Shown here piece after piece: positions 13,604 to 26,156 of a DNA stretch of 64,000 nt. The stretch lies in NCBI GenBank assembly GCA_009192285.1, contig CM018607.1, positions 1,053,736-1,117,735 on the forward strand, read 5' to 3'. Source of the DNA: Morchella semilibera. Lineage: Eukaryota > Ascomycota > Pezizomycetes > Pezizales > Morchellaceae. The notes under the pieces were generated by a model. It ran no database searches. It was not told the origin of the DNA and saw nothing but the letters and a program-made list of their open reading frames with translations. The number at the start of each line of letters is the position of its first letter. Positions within the stretch are counted from its first letter, which is position 1. Both the position numbers and the translations under genes were made by a program.

Positions 13604-15286
13604 ATGCGACACCCCGCGCAACGTCTCCACTACTGCGCGAGCACCAAAACGCTCCTTGTCGCGCTCGGCGGCACCCTCCAGTGCTTCTCCAGCACCACGG
13701 GGGCCCTCACTGCCTCATGGAGCGCACCGCAGACACCCCCGCGAGTAACCAAAAAGGAGAAGCGGGCGCAGGCGGAGGAGCAGGAGAAGAAGGCCGCGGC
13801 CACAGAAGAAAAGAAGGACGGTGACGACGCAGCGGCAGAGAAGAAAAAGGTGAAAGAAGGCTCGCCGAGCAAGAAACGAAAGGTCGACACGACGGAGGAG
13901 CCGGCCTGGGTGCGGACGTCGATGCTGGGGGTTGGCGCGCCGCGCGGAGACGGCGAAGGCACAGGGAATAGCATAACGAGGATAATGACGGTGAAGGAGG
14001 GGAAGTATCTTGTCGCTGTGACGAACGAGGATAAGATGCTCAGAGTTTTTGAGGCTGTGGACGGGAGGTTGAAGATGCTGAGTGAGCGGTATGTCTATTC
14101 CTCTTCCGCTTCCACTGAGAGCGGGCGTTAGAAAGGGAGGGAGATTGCAAAGCTGACCCTCCGCCGCTGCCAGCGCAATGCCAAAGCGCCTCTGTGCAAT
14201 CGCCACGGCTGACTCCGAAAATACCGTACTTCTCGCCGATAAGTTCGGTGATGTCTACTCCGTCCCGCTCCTCCCCGCACCGGAGGAGCTCGCAGCACTA
14301 ACAAGCACCCCTGCCGCCGAGCCAGGACTCAAACAAACCGCAGCCCAGCTCGCAAAGGCCGAGCGTGACCGCCTCGCCGAGGAAAAGCGAAAGCGCACCG
14401 AGATCTCGCTCGACCTCCCCTTCACACACACTCTCCTCCTTGGCCACGTCTCCATGCTCGTCGACATCGCATCCGTCACTGTCTCCGGCCCACAAGGCAA
14501 GCCGCCCCAGACCTATGTCCTCACAGCAGATAGGGACGAGCATATTCGTGTGTCACGCTACCCCCAGGGGTATGTCATCGAGGGCTTCTGTCTCGGCCAC
14601 GAGAGCTTCGTGAGTAAGCTACTAGTCCCCAGCTGGGACGCAGAAACATTGGTTTCCGGTGGCGGCGACGACTTCCTATTGCGCTGGGACTGGAGGTCTG
14701 GGGAGGAGCTGCAGAGAGTTGAGGTCGGTGAATTAGTTGCTGGCGTCGTCGGTCGGAAGGTCGCAGGAGGAAAGCTCAACCAGGGTGAATCCACCGACGC
14801 CACCGAGAAAGAGTTTAAAGTGACCGTTGTGGGACTCTGGGAGGTCCCATCACTACGACAGATACTAGTCGCATTCGAGAGGTAAGACTTCTTTTATTTA
14901 GCACCATCAGCGTGTCCTAACACCCCTAAAGCGTACCGGCCATCTTCGTCTTCACCCACAAAATCGACAGCGGCAACCTCATATACGCCTCTACTGTCCC
15001 ACTCACCGGGCACCCCCTCGATATCGCCGTTAATGTCGCCGCTGCCACTCCATCACTCTGGGCATCCGTGATCCCGGGCAGCGCCGATGAGCCAACGATT
15101 GAGCAGTTTGCATACACGGGCGTGGAGTGGGCTCCCGCCACAGAGGGGGCAGAAGCCCTAGCGACCATTGCGGTAGAGACGGCGAAGGTCGAGTTTTCTG
15201 GCGACGAGAAGGTGCTTAACGAGGGTCTGCTGTATGCTACTGGGCTACTGAGGAAGGGGACGGGCAAGCCAGATCGAGAGGAGTAG
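13604..15286 (+). CDS. TRM82: Trm82-type WD-repeat subunit of tRNA (guanine-N7) methyltransferase
   Basis: Exons 13604-14088, 14174-14881 and 14932-15286 give 515 residues. Trm82 (WDR4 in animals) is the non-catalytic partner of Trm8/METTL1 in the enzyme that makes m7G46 in tRNA. Seen: an N-terminal beta-propeller blade (HYCASTKTLLVALGG); a long lysine/glutamate-rich insert with a KKRK stretch at about 46-95 that may serve as a nuclear signal; the family marker LADKFGDVY after the first splice; LLGHVSMLVDI; TADRDEHIRVSRYP; and SFVSKLLVPSWD followed by LVSGGGDDFLLRWDW. Splices at 14088/14174 (RAMPKRLCAI) and 14881/14932 (AFESVPAIF) restore frame and sense. The start is the first in-frame ATG. 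The catalytic subunit is not in the window. Confidence 0.92.
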
Positions 15287-18200
15287 GTAGACAGCTGTAC
15301 TACTGGACTGGACTGGGAAGTGAGGAAATATAGGGGGGGGGGGAGGTTGGCCAAAAAAAGGTCTGGATTAGTTTTTTATCTTTTATTTTTATTTTTATTC
15401 TTTTTTTCGTTGTCTTTTTGTGTACGCTTCCTTTTTTTCTTCCCCTGTAGCTCTACGCCAGGCCAACCAGCTAAAGGAGGTCTACATGTATTCTGCTGCA
15501 TACCTCATATTACATATAAGCTATCTACGCCCTAATCTGGGCCTGTGCAGTACATGTAGTTGATCGTTGTAAGCAGTCAGATCCTTTTTCACAAAAGTCA
15601 ACATTCCAAGTTATATGATTTCTAAACATACCACACTCTTTCCCTCGCCCCCCCCCCCCCTACTTGAATACATGTATACCCACAGGAAAAAGTGAAGAAA
15701 CAGCTGGTGCAACCCGTCCGAACCCCAATGCAAAATTGGAAATAAAAATGAAAAGAAGCAATATAACTAAACAACAAAATACAGAATAGATACTATAGCC
15801 TCTAAACTGTACTCACCACTTTTTATAATCTCACTGGCCCTTTCCTACTGCTGCAATTCTCTTTGCCATGCTGTCAATGATTTTGTATACATTTCCCCCA
15901 ATCTGGCCTTTCCTACTCTTTCCTAGCTTGGGCTTCAATAACCTTTATGTTTTCATTTAGAGTAGCCTCTATCCACTTTCCAGAATTGTCAGTGGGGTTG
16001 TATTGCAGGTCTGGGATGTCAAGTTGGAGGCACCCGTTGTCACGCTTCTCAATTTTTTCCTGCGGGTGTACATTTACTCTACCCCGATCTGCCACCACGA
16101 TTGGCCCATAACCGCACCACCATCTGCGGGCACCCGCGCGAGAAGAAAAAAAATCTAACCTCCTCCTCCCCTTCCCGGCCGGAAGACAGGCCCGTCTCTC
16201 CTCCGATTGCCCTCAGGGCAAGCCGCAGATCCTGCCGGCCGGAGGAACACATGAGGAGAGGAGAGATGTGGGGATTTTCTTCCCCCTTCTAGTGGGCCCG
16301 GGGCCCTAGGGGAGGGCGGGGGGGGGGGGTGGTTACATGCACGAGTGCTCACTCGTTCTTCTCGCCCGATAGAGCTAGCCACATAAATGTGTTCAAAAGG
16401 AGGTGCTAGCTAGGCACAATTGCAATTGCAATGATATTCGCATCTTAATCATTTCCCCGGACGGTAGGTGGTTGACGTGTGTGTATGTAAGTGAACGGGA
16501 ATCCCCGGTGGTGGATAGAGAGTTTATTCGAAGATTAATTAAACCGCATGTTTACGTACATATGTGCAGAGTAGCACCAAGACCTTCCGTCCCTTTCCAT
16601 ATATCTCATAGGGGGTAAGATCCCAGGTGGAATCGAAGTGTATTCCATCCCCCCCATCCCAACTCCATCGTGCTGAGCTCAGTAGGACAGACTTTTCATC
16701 TATTTCCCCCCACCCTTAATTCGGTGAGATATAGTAGACGCCAACCCCAATACAGCCCTGCATGTGAAATATAGTATCTGCAAATATCTGTACGTCTTGG
16801 CCTCTAGGGAGGGCCCAACTACTATACTGTAACTCGACTCCCTCCCTTCCCTCTCCCCATGGGGGAAAGCTTTCCCATATTGCACATGACGCCGATTTCC
16901 AACCCATATATTCACCTACTCCAGAGCCTAGTTATCCATTCGCCTAATCTCCAGGTACAGCAATATCAGAAAGGGAGGCTTATCTTCGCTATTAAAACAT
17001 TTATTATATAATCCAGTCCCTCTCTCTATATTCGGATCATGGCATCTCACCCGGGCCCCGGGGGTGCGCGTGGATCAGTGTCATATCAGGCCTAGTGGGG
17101 GCACCTACTGTTAACAAATCAAGATGCTACCAATTTGGGTACATATTTCCCTAATTAGCTTCGTATTGCGTGTTTTTCAGCTCGTACTTTAGTCCGTGAT
17201 CTTCTCCGGTTGCGATCAGACACTCGTTTTTTTTTTGTTCGGTGATATATGTAAATATATCTTTCTTTTCCCTGCTAAATTAGTTACCTAGAAGTATGTA
17301 GCTAGGCAGCTTTCTAGAGCGGAGGGGAAAGTATTTTTGTTGCCTCCTTTTAAATATTAGATCGAGTTAGGCCGGTGGAAGGTAGCATGTTTCGCTTCTT
17401 TATAAACCCGAGACTAGGGCAAGGGTAGGGTAGGGGAGTTTCGGGCCTGTGACGACAGCGTGCCTAGAGACGTTAGACGTGACAGATCGGATCTCAATAG
17501 ATTTTCGAGTAAACTTGCCCGGCTACCTGCCTTATACGGCTTATACTTTATTTAGCCCGTGGGTAAACAAGTTTAGACATGTTAATATCGGCCGGGGGGA
17601 AAAAAAGTATTTCTCTTGAGGTCCAGAGTACATGTAATTAACGTAACGACCACGCTGATATTATTTACGTTTAATTGTGTACCGACGTGGTATGCAGTCA
17701 AGTAGTTGTCGCAGCTTAAGTTCATAGTGCGAGTTATCGGTTGCTGCCAATTCACTTTAATTTGGCAGGGTCGTCTTTGACTACATGTACTAATGAAAAC
17801 GCTGATAGATGACCATGATGGGTGTAGTTACATAGATGTCAGGTGACTGCGCACATCCATCAACCTCAAAGTTAAAATCGTAGGGGTCGTCTTATCGATC
17901 CAGATCCCTCCAGGCTCCAGGACCGTATCCTCGGGCGGGCGACAAGCGTGTTTGTTTGTTGCAGTACCAGCACAAACAAGTGCCCTTGACTTTGTCGCCG
18001 TGGTGATCCATCTTAACATGCACGACCTCCGTGCCTACAGCCAGAAGCGCTGTGGTTCTGGCTTTTTTTTTTTTTTTTTTTTTTTTTGCACATTGATATT
18101 CATGCGCTTTTAATCTTGTTATAATAGGGCGCTTGGACAATAACTGTGATGTTGAGTTTTAGTTCATTTCTTTTCTATCCTATTTTACTTTCCCTTTTTC

Positions 18201-19220
18201 CTTTTTCCTTTCCTTTTTCCTTTTACTGGTGTAAAATGTGAGGTAGAACTAAGCCTACTGTACTTGTCTCCGTCCGCGCCTCAGCAGCACCACCGAGACA
18301 TGCGTGTTCTTCGGAGAATTATGTATCCAAGTCCTCCCCCCACCCTGGCCCGACCCCGATGCTTGCTTGTTGCTGCTAATCTCATATATAGCGGTATGAA
18401 AAGCGTAGTTGGTCGATGGGGTGAAACCAGGGCCGGGGTGAGGGGATTCAGTGTGTGCTTGTGGTTTGGTCGAGTTTCAAGCTTAACTGATGATAGGTTG
18501 GTGAAGCACATGAATCTCTTACGTGTTAAGATTGTGTGTGTACTCTGTACTTGCGGTAGGTTTGACTAGCTAGAGCAGGTACTCATCAAAGCGTGATGGG
18601 ATGGATGGGATGGGGAAAAATAGAGTACGGATCGTAAAGAAAGTTCATGACAGTGTCGGATGTGACATGCGCATACGTATTACCATGTCGACCGTTAACT
18701 TAATCAACCCTACAATAGCATCAGCGGCACCCGGTGCAAGATGGGATCGGTTTACCGTGCACTCTCTCCACCCCTAAGAATGATCTTAGATTTTCTGCCT
18801 TCCACCCCCTCTTCCAGTCAGCTTCTACGGGGGAGTGGTACTCTTGAAAAACTGACAACTGATTAGGTTTGTTCTTCCTCCCACCTTACTAACTGACTGC
18901 TTGCATTTCAGCCCTTTTCTGCAGGCCCGATATAAAGTACGTGTATGCTTCTATCTTAGTGAGCACCGCGTTATTTCGCTATTATTACTTTTCCCATATT
19001 TATATACATTTTACAGGCAGGTAGGTATTAAATGCAGACCCAGCGAGGCAACTGGCAGGATCAGGACCCCTGGCGTCATACCTACTCTCGACCCCTTACC
19101 CGGCAATACTTGCTCTCGCCGGCTGTTGGGCATCTAATCTAGCAGACCATCTAGGCACCGCCTCACGTCCATTCATCTCCCCCACACACACCCGTCACAG
19201 CATTGAAGCACAGACAAATC

Positions 19221-19319
19221 ATGTTTCGCACAGCCATTGCTCCTAATCCCGACATAGCGGTTCTCCGCATCAAGCCTCAAATTCAACAGGTTGTGCTTGA
19301 GATTGGGATAAGCTCTTGA
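19221..19319 (+). CDS. Unassigned small open frame (32 codons), possible orphan exon
   Basis: An ATG preceded by a C-rich leader-like stretch (about 19165-19220) opens a 32-codon frame beginning MFRTAIAPNPDIAVLRIK. After the 23rd codon lies CAG followed by GTTGTG, a weak splice donor, so it could be a first exon. I found no convincing following exon. The function is unknown and the frame could be chance. Confidence 0.15.
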   Translation: MFRTAIAPNPDIAVLRIKPQIQQVVLEIGISS

Positions 19320-21020
19320 CGTATCCAATCTACTATGTACTAGATTATATATACGTACTCTATAGTGGCGTGCGCAGTAGTAATGATGGCCTAGGGATTT
19401 ATCAATTCAATCTACTAGAAGTATAGTACACTGGTAAAGAGAGAGGTACCTTGGTAGTTTGGGTAAGTGCTACAGCTGTCACACCACTACATGTAGTACT
19501 CTGCTCTACTCTAGTCAGTACTCTACTAAGTTGGAACAACAACAATAGAAGACATCCCATTGGACGACTCCTAGCTAGCATTGCCTTTGTGGTTAGCAAA
19601 TCCTTCTCGCAATTTAGGGACATCTAATCCAGTAGAGGAGATCGAGAAAGCGCTTAGAGGAACAAGGCTTCCGTTAGAGAATTGTTCTCTACATAGACGC
19701 GCGACCCCCTCAATCTAGAATATTACGTTTTAGGGAGAGGCTTGTAGTACCTAACTGTTACATTTCCTTGCCAAACAACGCCTGATTCCCAATAGTTTTT
19801 TTATTTATTTTTATTTATTATGATTGTTTGAAAGCCTGGTTCATAAAGATGTTGGGCTAGCCGGAGCGGAGCCCATGGGCCACCAGTGCACCATTGAGGA
19901 AAAGAAAAGAAAGAAAAAAAGTGTAGTGTCCAAGCACGGCACAACTTTCGTTCTAAAAGAATCATTCTTCCTTGGTGGGTTTGCAAGGAGACACCCCTAC
20001 GAGTAGAGGAGAGGGATGGGATGGATGGCTATGGGGGGGGGGGAGGTAGGGGGGTAGGGGTATGTAGTAAGTAGCAAGCTAGACAAACGTCCCGATGGAT
20101 TCTGTCACTCAACTGGAACCCCATATCTACATCATGTACCTACCACCTCCTACATACATATTCCATACTCCACCTCCTTCCTCCACACCCCACCCTGGGA
20201 TTCCATTTTCTCCGTTTCTCTTTCTCGCTTCTGTTGGAGAACTTGCACACAACAGGCCAATACTTTTGAGCCAATCTTCCTGGAAACTTCTTTTTTTTCC
20301 CCCTTGCAAGTTCATGTTCGCTTCCGCAGTGTAAAATTCCACCCAGATAACATCCTCACTAGCATCCCTCAAAAAAAAACTTTCGAAGTCTAGGCAAGGC
20401 AAGACAGTTCAACCGTTTTTTGATACTATCATACCGTACTTGCAATACATATACAACCTCCACCCCCAACCTACAAAGCAAAATAAGAAACCCACTCTCC
20501 CTCTCAACTACTTATCGTCCCTCGTTTTGCCAAAGAGAGCTCCAAGCTCATCCATTGTCCTTCCTAGAAAGGAATATCTCTCTTCAGTTGTCTCTGAGTC
20601 GAGACCCAAGGGTCTGTGCTTGTGTTATAATTGGAAGTGACAGCGGCCCGAGTACCAGCATAAGGAAAAACGGAGAGAACTGCGCACATCGAGGAAGAGG
20701 TTTTTGTGTGGGTGTGTGTTGGATTAAGAACTTGACATTCCACGGATTCGATAAAATTCCAAGGACCAAGGAAAAAAAGAACCCCAGGACACGGCCGTTA
20801 TGACGCCACGTTATTGAAAGGGTTCGAATCGGCAGTATCATATTCGTATCTGTTATTCCCCATATCTCTCTTCTTGACGTCTTCGCAGCGGCGACGGATA
20901 TCAATCATACCTTTCTAGTATAGATAAAACCGGAGATCCGCTACTGATCGCGTGTGGGCAGAGCAACATCTCTCTCCCTTGCATCGTGCTGCTGCACAGA
21001 AAAGCATAACTACTTACCCA

Positions 21021-21064
21021 TACATACATACATACATACATACATACATACATACATACATACA
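21021..21064 (+). repeat. (TACA)11 microsatellite
   Basis: Eleven perfect TACA units lie about 300 bp upstream of the start codon of the Zn2Cys6 regulator, probably in its promoter or leader. Confidence 0.97.
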
Positions 21065-21364
21065 CACAGCTCTGTGCCCTTTGCAGCAGTAGCAGCAACA
21101 TCAGTCGGCTCCCATCTTCACCCCTAGAAAGAAAGGGAAGCCACTCATTTTTGTCCCCGCTGGTTACGCTTCTCCACCCAGCTCTTCTCACAATAAAGAA
21201 GAAAAAAAACCGCCATCACGTCGGTCGCTACGCTTTCTCACCCAGGTCTTCTTGCATTCGGCGCCGACCCACCCTCGCGCCGACTAAGCACAAAGAAGAC
21301 GAATCGTCAAGGGCAACTCGGCCGTGGTGCGGCGGTAGCAGGTGTGAAGAGAGTGGCAGGATTG

Positions 21365-22605
21365 ATGGCTGCAGATGAAACGACGGTGGTCAATCGGCCG
21401 AAGCGAGTGCGGACAGGTAATTTACCTCATCCCATCCCAATGTTTCCTTCTTCCTTTTTTCTTTTTCTTTTTCTTTTTTTTTTCTTTTGTCCCTAGGTTG
21501 GAGATTGTTGCCCTACCGACTACTGTGAACAACGGACTAACTAACCGATCATTGTTTTGCGTGCAGGATGGTATGATCTGCAATCCTAAATCCTAATGCT
21601 TTTTAAAACAAATATCAACCCCCCCGGGAGATCTTCTTTACTGATGGGACGCTTTTATTATGTGTGTATATTTAGCCTCACTTGCAGGTACGTCTGTATT
21701 TCTCGAAATCTGTTCCTTTTACGATCTACCCCAATTTTTTTTTCCCGTTATACTAACAGATAATGCAAAAATAGAGAACGTCATTTGAAATGTTTGAGAT
21801 CCCCCTTTATTTATCCTTTAGTTGGTTACTAATATATGTATCTTTCCATCTTTATAGGTGATGAAGCAACTCCAGACTGTCAGGTAAACCGTTTATTCAT
21901 CAATTCAATATGATAGGATTATCACTGATTGACTCACTAGAATTGTCGAAAATCTAGTCGGATATGCAAGCGTGGTGTGCGGCTCAATTTCATAGATATT
22001 CAAACCGAGCAACCCCCGGTAGTGCCTATCTCACACGAGTGGAAGGGTAAGAGTTCTTTTTATTTCCTCATGAGCTGTGACTGATTTGGAGGGCTCTTTA
22101 GTTCATTTTCAAGACGAGTCCAGAGATATTGCGTCGGAGTATGCTGGTGGTATTTCTCGATATGCTGCTGTTTCCCATGCACCAGCTCCAAAGACTACCA
22201 GGAATTCACCGCCTACACCAAGATCTACGGCAAAGATCAGCTCTGCTCCATCTGCGGTGCATAACACTTTGCCTCCGATCCTACCATTGTTACCTACCCC
22301 AATGCATATGGAAAGTAATAATCGTGAGGAGGCAAATAATCATACTCACCGGCAATCATATAATTCAAATAATTATGCGCCGCCCCCACCACCCCCACCG
22401 CCGCCACCATCATCTGCGACGATGAGTTCTGAACACAATCTAAGCCCGCCACCACCTCAGAAAGAGGTTCGGAGCCATTTGAATGATAAAGAGGAGACAT
22501 TGTTTATGCAGGTTTTCGTAGAAGAAGTGGGCATATGGATGGATAGTCTTGATCCACATAAACATGTAAAATCCCAATAACCTTCGCTATTCTTCTCCCT
22601 TTCCT

Positions 22606-22638
<33 letters not shown>

Positions 22639-23965
22639 TTTTTTTGCTAATAACACCCGGAATCAGTTCTCGCGCCTTTTACCATTCTCGTCGCTCAGTG
22701 AGCCCATGCTTCTTAATGCTTTTCTAGCCTGTGGAGCTCGTCATCTCACATTAGTCAATCCTGCGTATCACGAAGACAAGGCACTTAATTATTACGATAC
22801 GGCCACCCGACTTCTCCTCAATTCTTTACAGAATCCCAACCGTGACACAGAAATGTGCGCAACAACAGCAGTCATACTTAATGTTTATGAGATCATGTCC
22901 GAAAGAGCTACCCAACGAATGAACCATATTGCAGGTGCACGTGCCCTCTTGAAAGAATGTGGATGGAATGCGAGGACAAAGGGCATTGGCGGTGCTTGTT
23001 TCTGGCTGAATGTGTCTATGGAATTACTCAGCTGCCTCCACTTCAACTGGGCAGTTGCATGGGAGCCTGATGAATGGGGTGTTGATATGGACTTCAACCG
23101 AGATTCCGAGCCTGGAAAGGAAGAGATATGGGCGTATAGAATCACCTATATTCTAGCTAAGATTGCGAACTTCAGGGCTGCTGCTAAAACTGCGAATCAG
23201 CAGGAGGTCAATTACTCAGACATGTACCTCGGCGACAACACGCAAAAGCGATATCAAGAGTGGAAACGTCTGAAAGACTTGTGTGATGCTTGGAATGAAC
23301 ATTGTCCGCGCAACATGCATCCTCTGGCATACCTTCACTCTTACCAGACTTCTGCAAAGTCAGCCTTCCCAGAGGTCTGGCTCATCAAGAGATCAGCGAT
23401 TGTAGCGCGCCTATTCTACCACACGGCTATGGTATTATTGGCCCAGCTCAATCCGTGGATGACTAGGATGTCTGAGGAAATGCATGAGACCGTGATGTCA
23501 CACTCTCACCAGATCTGCGGTATTGCAGCGCACGTGAAGGACCGAGGCGTCGCAAGTGTTGCCCTACGGTCGTTGGCCATTGCCGCAGAATGCCTTACCG
23601 TTCGTCGAGAGCAGGAAGAAATCCTCGTGATCTTCCAGAAAATCACGAAGGAGACCGGATGGAGGGTTGGTTTCGTGTACAAAGAATTAAAGATCAAGTG
23701 GGGCTGGGAAGCCCCCGATCCCCCACCACAGCCAACTTCTCTCCTACAATCGGCTATGCTCCATCAAAACCCGCCCCCGCCTACGCAGTATAACCAGTAC
23801 CAGCGGCAGCAGCAGCAGCAAGCTCCGCCGCCAAGGAAGCTACCGCACTTGGTGAACCCGTTGATTTCTGCGACGCACTTTTCATCCGACTCGCATCCAT
23901 ATCATCCGCATTATGTTTCGGCACCTCCGCAGCAGGTTGATCGTCATCATGGCCACTATATGTGA
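21365..23965 (+). CDS. Zn2Cys6 transcription factor with zinc finger split over micro-exons
   Basis: Eight exons: 21365-21416, 21567-21570, 21676-21687, 21775-21791, 21858-21883, 21941-22046, 22102-22565 and 22667-23965, giving 659 residues. The spliced N-terminus is a perfect fungal binuclear zinc cluster, Cys19-X2-Cys22-X6-Cys29-X6-Cys36-X2-Cys39-X6-Cys46, preceded by the basic RPKRVRTG. Exons 2, 3 and 4 have only 4, 12 and 17 bases, and every one is needed for frame and motif. Then come GVRLNFIDIQ, the QDESRDIASEYAGG block, a proline- and asparagine-rich linker with a run of ten prolines, and a helical C-terminal region resembling the fungal-specific transcription factor domain (Fungal_trans_2 type), ending in a Gln/Pro/His-rich tail. 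Family knowledge: such proteins bind DNA in the nucleus and control metabolic or developmental genes. Targets are unknown, and I do not assign a name. Intron 7 has a long T run (22619-22645). Confidence 0.93.
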
Positions 23966-26061
23966 CTGGAATCCCTCGAACTCCGGGCGCGCTAATAGCA
24001 CACTCTAAGCTTGGGGTTACGAAACGTCGATTCGCAGATTGTACCATATCCCCTCCTCCACTTAGAGGCATAATCGGGGGGCTTTTGTTTTGGAGAATGT
24101 GGTTCCGTCCAGGTACTTTTTTTTTTTTTATCTGATCTGTTTTTTACCCTTGGTATTTCTGCATCAATGTGGGTTTGCGGTGGCGCTTGATAAATGACGT
24201 CTTCATGGGTCCTTTTTGTTTCGTTTTTGTCTTTCATTCAGTTTTTTTCCTATATTCAATGCCTTCCCCATTTTACCATGATTTGTGTTTTTAAAAATAA
24301 AGTTTATTTTCCTTTGTCACCTTTTGGGGAGGGGGGTTTTTTTTTTCTTCTTTCATATATATATGATGTTTTGAGCGAGGAAAACGGTACATGTGGGGCA
24401 TACTGTCTAGACTAAATTTGTTTAATGGGTTCGTTGATCATCGAATATATTCACTATGGTGCAACTAGCACTAGAAGCAGAAAGACTTGGAGCTGGGCAG
24501 CTGACTAGGTGGCTTCTTCTAAGGGAATTTCCCTTTTAGCTATTTGTTTTTTTGTACTATCACCTAGTTTTTCCCCAGCTATCTGCAGCGATTCTGTGTT
24601 GTACAACATATTTACGTAGTTTGGATATTGCATCGACCCTCCTCCCCTTCCTCTCGCTCACTCACTCACTGCATATAAGTAATTGTTCTCATGCAGACAC
24701 CCGTGATCCAAAACACTAGTCGGAAAATCTGACACAACTCTCTTCCCAGTGATATCTCGATGCGGGTAGCAATCGATCGATGTAACATCCTCGGGGGAGC
24801 GGCGGAGGGAGGGGGGCAGGTTTCGGGCGAAATAACAATAATCAGGAGAACAATGAGCAGAGGAGAGGTCCGTCGAGGGAAAACCCTGGTACTTTACAAT
24901 ATCTTCTACTACAAACCTCAACATCCCCATGAAACATACATTCGGAAACGTTGCCTTTTTCTTTTTTCCTTCTCTCGTCCTGTTGCTAAGGGTACTCAGC
25001 TAGCTGCAGGGGTTCTTTTAACCTATGCAGCAACAGGTTCCTGTCATGGCAAACCTTGAGCGCTCGGGGCGGCCCAAACTCCTGGAAACATCACCTGCAT
25101 GGAGATCTTATCGGCTAGTGCCCCTCGGCTGGAGTTATCCATGTTCTTTTTCCCGTGGTGTTTTTTTTTGTGGTGCAGCCGTTCGGCAAATTGCTTACTG
25201 ATCAAGCTGGATTTGGGTTAGGGAGCACTATGGTTGAAGAGGAAGGTGCTCTGGGCTCTGACGCGGGACGATGATCTTTTTCTTCTTTGGAGAGAATGTA
25301 GTAGGCGAGTGATGTCCGGTGAAGATGTATGTCAAAATGTTCCCCAGTTCATAACCTCCCGTCGTCCAAAGGTGAGCTTATTTCTTCTTCAGCCCTCTTG
25401 GTCCCGCCCGAATACTGCTACTAATGACGACATATCCATTTCTAATCTGGCCTAGGCGAGGGAGAAACACATATCTCATGGATACATACTAAGTCTACTC
25501 TTCTCACCACAAAGTAATTCAATCACGTGCATGTCCTAGCTTGGTGATTAGGACCAATGATCACTCTGGATCACCGGCGAAGGTCATTTCTAGATTTTCC
25601 TCCCCATGTGTCCAGGAGATGAGCGTAAAATTTGGTTTTAGGAGTGGAGTTTTCAAGAGCAGGCCAGCCCTCTTGAATTTTTTTCATCTCTCCCAAGCCG
25701 TTGCAATTGCCCAGGCTTATTGGCAGCCATCAATCTAATAACAGGAGAAGGATGTCATCAAACATATCTAAGGGGTTATTGATGCGGTGGGGCTTATTCA
25801 TGTTTAATAAAGGAGCCCAGAATTAGCACAAAATATCAAAACCTCAAGGATAGGTTAAAGGCCTAGCTTTGCTCTGTTTCCCGAGAATTTCCTTTTCTCT
25901 TGGCTTAACAGAGATGCGATTTTTTGTTATTTAAAGGGCACTATAGTTATAAGAGATGTCCGAACCTAGTATCAATTTGATATTTAACCCGTATATGTGC
26001 TCTAGCTGGCAGAGGAGCAAGGGATAATATGGGACTAACGATAGCCTAGCCCTGGAGGGTG

Positions 26062-26156
26062 TATATGTACTTGCCAGATTTTTAAGTTTAGGACGAGATA
26101 TAACCAAAGTTTGGGTGGCAACCGTCCTAAACTTGAAAATTCGGCAAGTACATGTA
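26062..26156. mobile_element. 95-bp inverted-repeat element
   Basis: The two arms, each about 34 bp, are nearly perfect inverted copies. The left begins TATATGTACTTGCC and the right is the inverse of TACATGTACTTGCC; both run inward to AAGTTTAGGACG. The loop is about 27 bp. It is consistent with a very small MITE or a hairpin. Confidence 0.75.

Larger units (their letters stand above)
15287..21364. other. 6-kb gene-free stretch, including the probable long leader of the regulator gene
   Basis: No recognisable gene. It contains many homopolymer runs (G runs near 15330 and 16320, T runs near 17228 and 18063-18087), scattered ACATGTA palindromes (near 15550, 17631 and 19487) and the TACA microsatellite at 21021-21064. 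A small open frame at 19221-19319 is listed separately. The CT-rich 20100-21360 part just upstream of the Zn2Cys6 regulator is probably promoter plus a long 5' leader. A minus-strand 61-codon frame at 15913-16098 has a fairly protein-like composition but no recognised relatives. Confidence 0.5.

Noticed and set aside
15913-16098. 61-codon minus-strand frame with protein-like composition
   Set aside because: No family recognised, no supported upstream or downstream exon, length within chance expectation.
17892-18140. Minus-strand frame with a CxxC-type segment and a lysine run
   Set aside because: The lysines come from a homopolymer A/T run at 18062-18087 and the cysteine pattern does not fit a zinc-finger family.
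20420-20803. 127-codon frame upstream of the Zn2Cys6 regulator
   Set aside because: Overlaps other frames on both strands in CT-rich leader-like DNA; more likely part of a 5' leader or promoter.
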